Origin: Deltaproteobacteria bacterium
GTDB taxonomy: Bacteria > Desulfobacterota > DSM-4660 > Desulfatiglandales > HGW-15
NCBI GenBank assembly: GCA_024641835.1
Contig: JAHECH010000022.1
Location: 1 to 16,210 of the forward strand
Direction of reading: 5' to 3'
DNA length: 16,210 nucleotides
Shown in pieces: positions 1-6,790 of the stretch (its first letter is position 1; each line of letters starts with the position of its first letter). Made by a program: the position numbers and the translations under genes. A model generated the notes under the pieces. That model was not told where the DNA came from, made no database searches, and was given only the letters and a program-made list of their open reading frames with translations.

Positions 1-266
1 ACACCGGGGATGTGAAGCACGATATCTATTCCCTGGCTGCCCTGGCTGCAGGCAATTTCGGGGCTGTGAGCACAATGGCCAAGCTTGTTGGAGAGGATGA
101 GTTCTCGTTGCTTTTTCACAAAGGCCAGAAGGAGAACATCCATTTCAGCAAGGTCATGGGTGACTTTCTCTTAATCACCATTTTCGGAAAGGAGATTTCC
201 CTAGGATTTCTGAGGCTAAAGGTGGCGGAGGCGACCGAGAAGCTGGTAAATGTACTGGAAACATGA
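1..266 (+). CDS. Roadblock/LC7 (MglB-like) protein, C-terminal part
   Basis: Only the C-terminal 88 codons are in the window. A GTG at 12 could start translation, but the frame stays open to the left edge (upstream codons read T-G-D), and the visible part matches only the second half of a roadblock/LC7 fold, so the true start is upstream. The visible segment has the family pattern: a helix (DIYSLAALAAGNFGA), a second helix, a strand around FSLLFHKGQKENIHFS, a hydrophobic strand (DFLLITIF), and a closing helix LRLKVAEATEKL. Roadblock proteins dimerise and bind small GTPases; MglB is the GTPase-activating partner of MglA in Myxococcus. The MglA-like gene begins 67 bases downstream, so a partner role is inferred from context. 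Family call is firm; biochemical activity is not shown. Confidence 0.85.
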   Translation, partial: TGDVKHDIYSLAALAAGNFGAVSTMAKLVGEDEFSLLFHKGQKENIHFSKVMGDFLLITIFGKEISLGFLRLKVAEATEKLVNVLET

Positions 267-333
267 TCCAAAATTGGAGGCATCACCACTGAATCGGTGT
301 TCATCATCATGATCTTTCTCCGAGGTATCTGTC

Positions 334-942
334 ATGGCAATCATCAACATGAAAAAAAAAGAGGTTCAGACGAAAATTGTTTACTATGGGCCGGGACGAG
401 GAGGGAAGACGACGAACCTCGAGTATATTTACAGGAACTTCCGCGACAGGATGAAGACCGAGATGGTGACCATTAAGACCCACGGAGATCGCACCCTTTT
501 TTTTGACTTTTTGCCCATTGAAATGGGGCAGATTTCAGGATTTGACGTGAGAATTCAGCTTTACACCGTTCCGGGGCAGGTCAAGTACGACGCCACCAGA
601 AGACTCGTTCTAAGGGGAGTGGATGGGCTCGTGTTCGTCGCCGATTCATTGGCGATCAGAAGAAAAGAGAATGTGCTCTCACTGAAGAACCTCGCTGAGC
701 ACCTGGCTAGTTTCAAGAGGAATATTTTCGAAATTCCTTTGGTGCTTCAATACAATAAAAGAGACTTGGCGGAGCAGGGAATCCCGCTCTTATCCATCGA
801 AACCCTTGAGAGCGATCTGAATGAAAAACTGAAGGCGCCTGCCTTTGAGGCGAGTGCGCTCCAAGGCCCAAACGTGGTCCAGACCATGAAAAAGATCATA
901 TTCATGACCATACAGTCCCTGCAAAAAGAATTGGTGGCATAG
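334..942 (+). CDS. mglA: MglA-like small Ras-superfamily GTPase
   Basis: A 202-residue cytoplasmic GTPase, the usual length for MglA. Visible motifs are the P-loop GPGRGGKTT (residues 19-27), the MglA signature DRTLFFDFLP with Arg53, the G3 region TVPGQ with Thr78 and Gln82, NKRD (141-144) for guanine recognition, and EASAL as G5. Arg53, Thr78 and Gln82 sit at the same positions as in Myxococcus xanthus MglA, where they take part in hydrolysis stimulated by MglB. The N-terminus (MAIINMKKKEVQTKIVYYGP) resembles that of characterised MglA, supporting the ATG at 334; an upstream CGAGG is a modest ribosome-binding site. The P-loop has Arg-Gly where MglA of M. xanthus has Leu-Cys. In Myxococcus MglA sets cell polarity and motility; here the surrounding genes are signalling proteins, so it more safely counts as an MglA-type switch of unknown output. 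Confidence 0.93.
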   Translation: MAIINMKKKEVQTKIVYYGPGRGGKTTNLEYIYRNFRDRMKTEMVTIKTHGDRTLFFDFLPIEMGQISGFDVRIQLYTVPGQVKYDATRRLVLRGVDGLVFVADSLAIRRKENVLSLKNLAEHLASFKRNIFEIPLVLQYNKRDLAEQGIPLLSIETLESDLNEKLKAPAFEASALQGPNVVQTMKKIIFMTIQSLQKELVA

Positions 943-953
943 GAGGTCGCGCA

Positions 954-1631
954 TTGAAAGAGATGAAAGAAGCTTTGAAATCCGAAGTGGAAAGCCGTTT
1001 GGATCACCTCTTTGAGGAGAAGAAGGGGTCTCCGGAACCAGAGCCGAGCAGCGGTGAGTTTTCCTTATCGCCCCTGAAACCTTTGAAGGCCGTCATCTTG
1101 TCTATCGACTGGGAGATTACAGATGACATTATGGCAAGCCTGCTGGCCGAGCTGAAGAGGCTGGAAGATGTCTTTCGTGACGACAAGATTTCTCTCACCT
1201 TGTTGCAGATCCTAACCTCTATTGGTAAATACCTCAAGCTGAACAAGGGGAATGCGCACCCCAACACGGCAAGGCTCATGGATTCTGTTTACAAAGCCCT
1301 CGAAAAAGTTGTTATGTCAGAAGCGATGAGTCGGGAGGAAAAGGAAAACTTACTGCTTTCTGAAGTGTCGAAGTTCAAGCACCTGAAGGAGGAGATTGCC
1401 TTTCGCAGAGCAAAAAGAAAAGACGAAAAACCTGTAGTCGGTGTAAGCCTTCCGGCATTAGACCAAGGTACTCCTGCTGAAGAAGCAGAGAAAGCATGGG
1501 TGCGGCCCGATCTGGCCCAGATGCCTGCTCATGAGGCTTTTGCTGTTGCTGTCGAGGAGATCAAGGATCTCATCAGGGCTGAATTCAAGGCTCTTCGAGC
1601 AGAGATCAAGTTATGGAGGGGATCGGAATAG
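954..1631 (+). CDS. Helical protein of unknown function in GTPase cluster
   Basis: A 225-residue soluble protein I cannot assign to a characterised family. The chosen start is TTG at 954, because a strong AGGAGG at 941-946 (overlapping the GTPase stop codon) stands 7 bases before it; the ATG at 963 would be 16 bases away. Residues ~1-45 are charged and Pro/Ser-rich. Residues ~45-155 form an all-helical block beginning LKAVILSIDWEITDDIM and containing LLQILTSIGKYLKLNKGNAHP, which looks like a conserved globular module. A linker follows, then a C-terminal amphipathic helix (AFAVAVEEIKDLIRAEFKAL) with coiled-coil character. There is no signal peptide, membrane segment or catalytic motif. Translational proximity to the MglA-like gene suggests a partner or effector of the GTPase; this is inference. 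Confidence 0.8.
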   Translation: MKEMKEALKSEVESRLDHLFEEKKGSPEPEPSSGEFSLSPLKPLKAVILSIDWEITDDIMASLLAELKRLEDVFRDDKISLTLLQILTSIGKYLKLNKGNAHPNTARLMDSVYKALEKVVMSEAMSREEKENLLLSEVSKFKHLKEEIAFRRAKRKDEKPVVGVSLPALDQGTPAEEAEKAWVRPDLAQMPAHEAFAVAVEEIKDLIRAEFKALRAEIKLWRGSE

Positions 1632-1748
1632 ATGCATAGGCGATGGAATAACGATGGAAAAAAGCCTCTGAACAGAGAAATGCTCTCAGGTACCAGGCTT
1701 GGAGCCACAGCATGTACCATGATTTCTCACAAGCCTGAGGAGGCATAG
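1632..1748 (+). CDS. Possible 38-residue small protein (tentative)
   Basis: An ATG lies directly after the upstream stop codon and opens a 38-codon frame ending TAG at 1746-1748, which is 10 bases before the next start. It fills almost the whole gap. A purine-rich GGAGGGG (1615-1621) stands 10 bases before the ATG and could serve as a ribosome-binding site. The product would be basic and polar (starts MHRRWNNDGKKPLNRE) with two cysteine/methionine-containing turns and no recognised domain. A frame this long arises by chance fairly often, so only position and the ribosome-binding site favour it. The gap may simply be untranslated. Confidence 0.25.
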   Translation: MHRRWNNDGKKPLNREMLSGTRLGATACTMISHKPEEA

Positions 1749-1758
1749 GAGGCGAACA

Positions 1759-2229
1759 ATGGACATTACATCAGGGGACATCTCTGCATTGGTTTTCAAG
1801 CGCACTGTCAAGTCGGACTCTGGGGAGGTTTCTTTTGACAACCTGATGCTGACGACCTTCATGGAACTGGACGGGAAGAAAAACCTGGCCAAGGTGGCAA
1901 GAAATACCGGATTCAAAATGAGCATAGTAAGAGAAGCGGTGAACAAGCTTCTTCGTCTCCAACTCATAGAGCTTGTAGAGGATGCCATTCCCATGGTGGA
2001 CAAGGGTTTCTTGGGCTATCTCAAGATGGAGTTGTCCCTCGCCATAGGTCCTTTGGCAGAGGTTATCATCGAAGACACGGTCAATGAGCTGGGCTATTCC
2101 ATGGCAAAGGTTCCCCAACACAGGGCAGCAGAGCTGGTAGAGATGCTTGCGAGAGAGATCCATCGAGAAGACAAAAGGGTCATTTTTAAGCAGAATATGG
2201 TGAGCGAAATGAAAGAAAAAGGATATTGA
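1759..2229 (+). CDS. Winged-helix-like protein with C-terminal helical domain
   Basis: A 156-residue cytoplasmic protein. A strong AGGAGG (1747-1752) precedes the ATG at 1759. Residues ~25-75 look like a winged helix: LTTFMELDGKKNLAKVARNT as the first helices, then a recognition-type helix (MSIVREAVNKLLRL) and a short wing (QLIELVE). Residues ~90-150 (AIGPLAEVIIEDTVNEL, then AAELVEMLAREIHREDKRV) resemble a small helical domain that recurs at the C-terminus of bacterial signalling proteins and is catalogued as a domain of unknown function, possibly DUF8082; that name is from memory. In such proteins winged helices often mediate protein contacts rather than DNA binding. Its place between the GTPase and the sensor gene suggests an adaptor in the same pathway, which is inference. 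Confidence 0.8.
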   Translation: MDITSGDISALVFKRTVKSDSGEVSFDNLMLTTFMELDGKKNLAKVARNTGFKMSIVREAVNKLLRLQLIELVEDAIPMVDKGFLGYLKMELSLAIGPLAEVIIEDTVNELGYSMAKVPQHRAAELVEMLAREIHREDKRVIFKQNMVSEMKEKGY

Positions 2230-2321
2230 AGCTGTTCGAGAAGGAATTGAAGAGGAGATGCTACGAAAGAGCCCGGCTTTGCCCGGCGTTTTGAAAATAA
2301 GCATGAGGGAAGGAGTGTGTC

Positions 2322-3479
2322 ATGATTGTCATTTGTGAGGAGTGCGGGAAAAAATATGACATTGACGCAGCAAGAATCAAAGGCCCGGAGGCGAGGGCAA
2401 AATGCAAAGCCTGCGGGCATATCATCACCATCACGAGAAAAGAAAACAGACCGCCTGCGCCATCGCCTCCGCTAAGAGCGAGGGAGGCTCCGCTGAGGGC
2501 GAGGGTGCATGAAGACCTTGCTCAGGCACCGGAGGAGGAGCAGAAGGAGGAAGCTCCGGAGAAGAAACGGGCTAAAGTTGCCGGAGCTCCAAAAAAAGGT
2601 CTCGGCCTGCGGCCCAAGATCTTTCTTCTTTTCTTTTTCATCCCCATTGCACTCATGATTGCGGCAGGATACTTTTATTTGTGGGCCCTGCAAGATTTGT
2701 CATCGCTCATCACAAAAGAGAGCAGCAGGGTGGTGACTCAATTGGGCGAGCAAATCATTGCTGAAAAAGCGCGATCCGTCGCTGATCAGGCGCGCCTCTA
2801 TCTTCTCGGTCATCCCAATCTAAGAAGGCAGGATTTTGGCGCAGATCAGGAATTCCAGAAGATCGCAGTGCAAAAGGTGGGACTTACGGGATACACTGCC
2901 TTGTATGCCGTGCCGGACGAACACGGGATCTGGCGGACCTGGGCGCATACAAACCCCAAAATTATCGCAATCGACATGAGCACCTTGAAAGGGCCTATGG
3001 GCCGCAACTTTGAAGGTTTCTGGAAGGTATTTAGCAATGCAAAGGAAGGCAAGGAGTCCCGGGGATATTACACCTGGCAGGAGAAGGATGGATCTTTCAG
3101 GGACAAGTACATGGTTTGTGCGCCGGTGAAGGGAACGCCGTACGTCGTGGCAGCCACAACATACCTGGATGAATTCACGAGGCCTGTGAAAGACATGGAG
3201 GCACGTGCCAACCAGATGACTGTGGACACGAGGAACACGGTTTTCATGATCGTGGCTGCAACGCTCTTTCTGGTGGGTGTTATCGTCATTCTCTATGGGC
3301 AGAGGCTCACCAGCAAGATAAAATCGCTGACGAATGTGGCCGAAAGAATCAGCGTGGGTGACATGGATGCGGAAATCAGCCTCAAATCAAAGGATGAGAT
3401 TGGAGATCTCGCGGAAGCGATCAACCGTATGCAAGCAAGCATCCGTCTTTCCATCGAGAGGCTACGTCGGCGGCGGTAA
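2322..3479 (+). CDS. Zinc-ribbon, periplasmic sensor and HAMP membrane protein
   Basis: A 385-residue inner-membrane protein in clear modules. Residues 1-37 are an MJ0042-type zinc ribbon with Cys5, Cys8, Cys28 and Cys31. Residues ~42-98 are a Pro/Glu/Lys-rich cytoplasmic linker with a short repeat (PLRARE, PLRARV). TM1 is ~100-121 and TM2 ~306-325. Between them lies a ~180-residue extracytoplasmic region resembling a Cache-type sensor, with GYTALYAVPDEHGIWRTWAH and YMVCAPVKGTPYVVAATTY as typical strands. A HAMP domain (~326-380, with MDAEISLKSKDEIGDLAEAI) follows and the protein ends a few basic residues later, so there is no kinase, methyl-accepting or cyclase output domain. AAGGAG precedes the ATG. 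The ligand is unknown. It may signal by HAMP contact with the DHp or DUF4388-like proteins encoded next. Confidence 0.9.
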   Translation: MIVICEECGKKYDIDAARIKGPEARAKCKACGHIITITRKENRPPAPSPPLRAREAPLRARVHEDLAQAPEEEQKEEAPEKKRAKVAGAPKKGLGLRPKIFLLFFFIPIALMIAAGYFYLWALQDLSSLITKESSRVVTQLGEQIIAEKARSVADQARLYLLGHPNLRRQDFGADQEFQKIAVQKVGLTGYTALYAVPDEHGIWRTWAHTNPKIIAIDMSTLKGPMGRNFEGFWKVFSNAKEGKESRGYYTWQEKDGSFRDKYMVCAPVKGTPYVVAATTYLDEFTRPVKDMEARANQMTVDTRNTVFMIVAATLFLVGVIVILYGQRLTSKIKSLTNVAERISVGDMDAEISLKSKDEIGDLAEAINRMQASIRLSIERLRRRR

Positions 3480-3510
3480 AGAAATTTCTCCGGGATCGAA
3501 AGAGGCGCGT

Positions 3511-3526
3511 TATGGGAGCACCCATA
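3511..3526. other. Short perfect hairpin between sensor gene and next gene
   Basis: TATGGG (3511-3516), loop AGCA, CCCATA (3521-3526): a six-base-pair perfect stem in the 75-base gap before the gene at 3555. No T-run follows, so it is not an intrinsic terminator. It could affect RNA stability or be chance. Confidence 0.3.
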
Positions 3527-3554
3527 CCTGTATCATGTGTATAGAGGTTGAGCC

Positions 3555-4538
3555 ATGGTTATCGTTCCAAGAGACAAGCCCCTGATAGAGAATCTGAACA
3601 GTTACTATCTGAATGTCCCCCGGTTGCTGGAGCATTATCAGGGTGAACTTGGGTCAGGGGCTATCCACTTCAAGTCTTCTTCGGCAGAAGGAGTCATTTT
3701 GTTCGATAATGAGGAATTCGTTGACGGCGTTTGCGAGCATAAGGAAGAGAAGATGACAGGGAGGGCAGCGATAAACTTCCTCATGACGTCTTCCAGTGAA
3801 ACCAACTATGTCATCAGCATTTATCAGATCGAGCCTGAGAGGGTGTACTATTGGTCCAGTATTCCTGCTGCAAGAAGAATCTACGAGGATCTGAGTGCGG
3901 AGTTCACCGACCTCGATGGGCTTATGAGAAAAATGGGCACGGAAAAACTCACAGGATATATCGAGGCTTCAATTAGCATGGGCATGGAGAACGCACTGAT
4001 TTTCTACAACCACGGCCAGATCATAGGAAATTTCTACTCCTGGGACGAAGGAGAACTGGAAGTTTCCAAAGAAAAGCTCAATCTTCTCGTGGAGAAAACG
4101 AAGAAGTCGGGAGGAACATTTCATGTCAGCAGGATCTCCATAGCAAAAGGAAAAAAGGGAGCCAAGACGAAGAAGAGAGAGGAAGGGCCATCAACAGAGG
4201 TCCTCACGGCTATGGAGGAACTGCTGGGTCTGTTTGAGACCATCCTCAGCCCAGGCAAGGCGGACAGGGGCGAGTTCAACACCCTTCTGAAAAAGCGTTT
4301 TCTTGAGCTGGCTGAGACCTATCATTTCCTCGATCCCTTCAGAGGGGAATTCGAATACTCGAATCGGAAGATTAATTTCACTGGTAAGGCGAGCGATGAA
4401 GACCTCATGAAAGGGATAATTACCGCGGTAAGAGGAATGGCGGACAATCTCGGGCTAGCGACACAATTTCAAACAAAGAGTGCCGCATGGTTCCAAGAAT
4501 ATGATGCAAAGTTGAAGGAGTTTGGCATCGCTCATTAG
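3555..4538 (+). CDS. Duplicated DUF4388-like signalling protein
   Basis: A 327-residue soluble protein without a characterised relative that I recognise. An AGAGG precedes the ATG at 3555. It appears to hold two related alpha/beta units: residues ~31-75 (GSGAIHFKSSSAEGVILFD, then EEFVDGVCEH) and ~132-185 (KLTGYIEASISMGMENALIF, then NHGQIIGNFYS). Both follow the pattern 'G-x-hydrophobic strand, then a strand ending before a polar turn, then a buried strand', as in DUF4388/PATAN-type domains that mediate protein contacts in GTPase and response-regulator pathways. A Lys-rich linker (~205-218) leads to a C-terminal helical domain (~219-327) with LDPFRGEFEYSNRKINFTG and a final amphipathic helix. 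No signal peptide, membrane segment or active site is seen. A scaffold between membrane sensor and GTPase is a guess from context. Confidence 0.78.
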   Translation: MVIVPRDKPLIENLNSYYLNVPRLLEHYQGELGSGAIHFKSSSAEGVILFDNEEFVDGVCEHKEEKMTGRAAINFLMTSSSETNYVISIYQIEPERVYYWSSIPAARRIYEDLSAEFTDLDGLMRKMGTEKLTGYIEASISMGMENALIFYNHGQIIGNFYSWDEGELEVSKEKLNLLVEKTKKSGGTFHVSRISIAKGKKGAKTKKREEGPSTEVLTAMEELLGLFETILSPGKADRGEFNTLLKKRFLELAETYHFLDPFRGEFEYSNRKINFTGKASDEDLMKGIITAVRGMADNLGLATQFQTKSAAWFQEYDAKLKEFGIAH

Positions 4539-4635
4539 CATCGCTTGTCAAGATAATCCTGTGTCCAGCAGGCTATGAATGCCTTCTCATTAGAAGACGA
4601 GAAGCCTAATTCTCCTTCTGAAGGGTCGACCAAAC

Positions 4636-5670
4636 ATGGCTCCTTTCGCCCCAGAGATGATTCCAGAGAAAAGTGCCAGATGGTATCTCGAGTTCATCAA
4701 TACCATTCCCGTCGGTGTGTTCCGTGAGACACTTGAAGGGAGAATTGTGTTTTGTAACAATGCCCTGGCAGAGATGCTTGGGTTTAGCTCATTCAAGGAA
4801 CTGACGGATTATCCCGTCATCAATCTCTATGGAAGCACCAAAGCGAGAGATTCTTTCCTAGACGCCGTGATCAGAAACGGGCGTGTTCTTGATCTCCCTC
4901 TGTCATTCAAGAAAAAGGACAGCAGTCCCATCTGGTGCAGCGTCAGCGCACGGGCAACCCTTGAAAAGAGCGGCCTCGTCGTGCACCTGGATGGTGTCAT
5001 GAGGGACATCACAAAAGACATTGGAGCAGGAGGAGAGAGGCCGAGCCTCCTAAAGATAGAAAGCCCCTTGAGCGATTTCGTCGTTCTCCTTGATGCCGAA
5101 GGGGATCTCCTGGACATTAATAGGGCGGGGGCAGATCTTCTTGATTTCAAGAAGGAAGAGTTGCTGGGGAAGCCAATCACCGAGTTCATTGTGCCAAGGT
5201 TCAGAGATCTGTTCCACACTTTCCTATCCATTGTTTTGAGGGCGGGAAGGGAAGAGGGTATTCTCACGATCATGGATAGGAATGGAGACGAGCAGAACCT
5301 GGAATTCCGCGCCTTTGTGCAAAAAAAAGCGAAGGGCACGGATTATATTATGCTCATGGCCCGGAATGTAACGGAAAGAGTCAAATATCAGAAAGAGCAG
5401 TTATCCAAGGAGAAGTTCCTCGGTGTTATGGAGATGGCTGGAGGTGTGGCTCACAGGCTGAACCAGCCGCTGACGATCATTGGGAATACCATCAATGAAG
5501 TTTTGTCCAGTTTGAATTCCACAGATCCGAATTATGAGAAGATGGTGAGAATTCATCAACAAATTGAAAGAATCAATGAGTTGGCCAAGAAGATTGTGAA
5601 CATCAAGAAATATGAGCCTATGGATTATGTGGCTGGCGTGAAGATTGTGGACATCGATAAGACCTCATGA
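4636..5670 (+). CDS. PAS-PAS-DHp protein lacking the kinase ATPase domain
   Basis: A 344-residue cytoplasmic protein. PAS1 covers ~15-130 (FINTIPVGVFRETLEGRIVF ... MRDITK) and PAS2 ~145-255 (SDFVVLLDAEGDLLDINRAG ... ARNVTERV). Residues ~262-325 form a HisKA-type dimerisation helix pair with the H-box MAGGVAHRLNQPL; the candidate phosphoacceptor is His273. The usual acidic residue right after the histidine (HELNQPL) is Arg here. The protein ends at KIVDIDKTS and no HATPase_c domain follows, in this frame or in the 8-base gap before the next gene, so truncation by a nearby frameshift is unlikely. I recall similar ATPase-less endings in other deltaproteobacterial proteins, which would make this a stable architecture. 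The upstream frame hits a stop at 4591-4593, leaving the ATG at 4636 as the first usable start. It likely partners with the response regulator encoded next. Confidence 0.88.
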   Translation: MAPFAPEMIPEKSARWYLEFINTIPVGVFRETLEGRIVFCNNALAEMLGFSSFKELTDYPVINLYGSTKARDSFLDAVIRNGRVLDLPLSFKKKDSSPIWCSVSARATLEKSGLVVHLDGVMRDITKDIGAGGERPSLLKIESPLSDFVVLLDAEGDLLDINRAGADLLDFKKEELLGKPITEFIVPRFRDLFHTFLSIVLRAGREEGILTIMDRNGDEQNLEFRAFVQKKAKGTDYIMLMARNVTERVKYQKEQLSKEKFLGVMEMAGGVAHRLNQPLTIIGNTINEVLSSLNSTDPNYEKMVRIHQQIERINELAKKIVNIKKYEPMDYVAGVKIVDIDKTS

Positions 5671-5678
5671 GGGCATAA

Positions 5679-6707
5679 ATGATCAAGAAAGTGCTGATTG
5701 TCGACGATGATCTCCAAATGCTGCTTTCTCTCAAAGAGGGGCTGAGCAGATATGACGAGACCTTCACCGTTCTCACAGCCTTGGACGGCGAGGACGGCTT
5801 GGATCAAATTAAGAAAAATACCATCTCTCTTGTCATTACAGATCTGAAGATGCCTAAAATGGACGGGTTTTCCTTCCTGGCTCAGATCATGGAAAACTAC
5901 CCGGAGATTCCCGTGATCATTGTCACCGGTTACAGCACTCCCGAAATGGAAAGAATGGCGCGTGAAGGTGGGGCGGTTGGCTACATCGGCAAACCTTTCA
6001 TGATAGAAGATCTGGCCCGGAAGATCGTGACGACCTTGAGGAAGGAAGCTGATGGAGGCACTTTGCACAGTATCTCCTCAGGCCTTTTCCTCCAACTCAT
6101 GGAGATGGAGGAAAAGACATGTACCATCCGCCTGTTTGAGAAGACGATGGGAAAACAAGGGATCCTTTTTTTCAGGGACGGTGAACTTCTGGATGCGAAA
6201 ACCGATAAATTGAGGGGTGAAGCGGCTGCGTATGAGATTTTTTCATGGGAAGACGTAAGCCTCAGTATTCAGAACGCATGTCAGCAGAAAGAGAAAAGAA
6301 TCAGAAAAGACCTTCAGGCTATTCTCCTGGAAGCGGCTAGGCTTAAGGATGAGCGGGGCGAGCAGGGTCAAGATACGGTTATCGAGGCGGAAGAACTGTC
6401 CTTATCTGCCCAAGATCAGGCGACGGAAGAATCATCGACCATAGAGACGTTGATGGCTACTCTCGACAAAGAACTCGGAGAGGGGAGCGGCGTGGAGGAC
6501 ATCTATTACGATGATTCATGGGGTGAGCTGTCAAAAGCCATCAAGGGGCTAGGGGAATTTTTCATGGGCGGGGAATGGAGAGCTGGATATATCGACAGGG
6601 GTGACTCTAATGACTTCATTTTGGTCCCCCGAGGAAGAATGGTTGTGATGTGCGTTAATCCGAGGTGCCCGAGAGACAGGATCATGAACATTCTCGGTGG
6701 TCAGTAG
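5679..6707 (+). CDS. Response regulator with DUF4388-like effector
   Basis: A 342-residue cytoplasmic protein. Residues 1-123 are a canonical receiver: acidic pocket Asp9-Asp11, phosphoacceptor Asp55 in ITDLKMP, Thr83 in IIVTGYS and Lys105 in GKPF, so it should be phosphorylatable. Residues ~125-225 (GTLHSISSGLFLQLMEMEEK, then GILFFRDGELLDAKT) match the DUF4388/PATAN pattern. An acidic linker (~230-275) leads to a C-terminal ~75 residues (GELSKAIKGLGEFF ... RGDSNDFILVPRG ... CPRDRIMNILGG) reminiscent of a roadblock-type half fold. There is no DNA-binding domain, so output is probably protein contact, possibly with the GTPase or roadblock proteins. The ATG follows the DHp gene's stop by 8 bases, with GAGGG overlapping that stop, which points to translational coupling. 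Confidence 0.93.
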   Translation: MIKKVLIVDDDLQMLLSLKEGLSRYDETFTVLTALDGEDGLDQIKKNTISLVITDLKMPKMDGFSFLAQIMENYPEIPVIIVTGYSTPEMERMAREGGAVGYIGKPFMIEDLARKIVTTLRKEADGGTLHSISSGLFLQLMEMEEKTCTIRLFEKTMGKQGILFFRDGELLDAKTDKLRGEAAAYEIFSWEDVSLSIQNACQQKEKRIRKDLQAILLEAARLKDERGEQGQDTVIEAEELSLSAQDQATEESSTIETLMATLDKELGEGSGVEDIYYDDSWGELSKAIKGLGEFFMGGEWRAGYIDRGDSNDFILVPRGRMVVMCVNPRCPRDRIMNILGGQ

Positions 6708-6716
6708 GGACTTTCT

Positions 6717-6731
6717 CTCCCGGTGCGGGAG
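6717..6731. other. Perfect GC-rich hairpin between response regulator and roadblock gene
   Basis: CTCCCG (6717-6722), loop GTG, CGGGAG (6726-6731), ten bases after the response-regulator stop. No T-run follows, so it is not a standard terminator. It may protect the upstream message or lower expression of the downstream gene. Confidence 0.35.
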
Positions 6732-6790
6732 TCAAGCGAACAATGTGAATATATAAGCATGACGCGTGACCGATACAACCTGAGGCAGAT

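Noticed and set aside
12..266. Complete 84-residue protein starting at GTG 12
   Set aside because: It would contain only the second half of a roadblock fold, and the frame is open to the window edge, so it is the end of a longer gene.
2258..2338. 26-codon frame before the sensor gene
   Set aside because: The AGAGGAG motif is only two bases from the ATG and the frame overlaps the next gene's start; nothing supports translation.
4571..4606. Hairpin and possible terminator before the DHp gene
   Set aside because: The stem has a mismatch and a ten-base loop, with no T-run; too weak to call.
5660..5690. Frameshift that removed the kinase ATPase domain
   Set aside because: The response-regulator gene begins 8 bases after the stop codon and no ATPase-domain sequence appears in any frame, so a simple frameshift cannot explain the missing domain.
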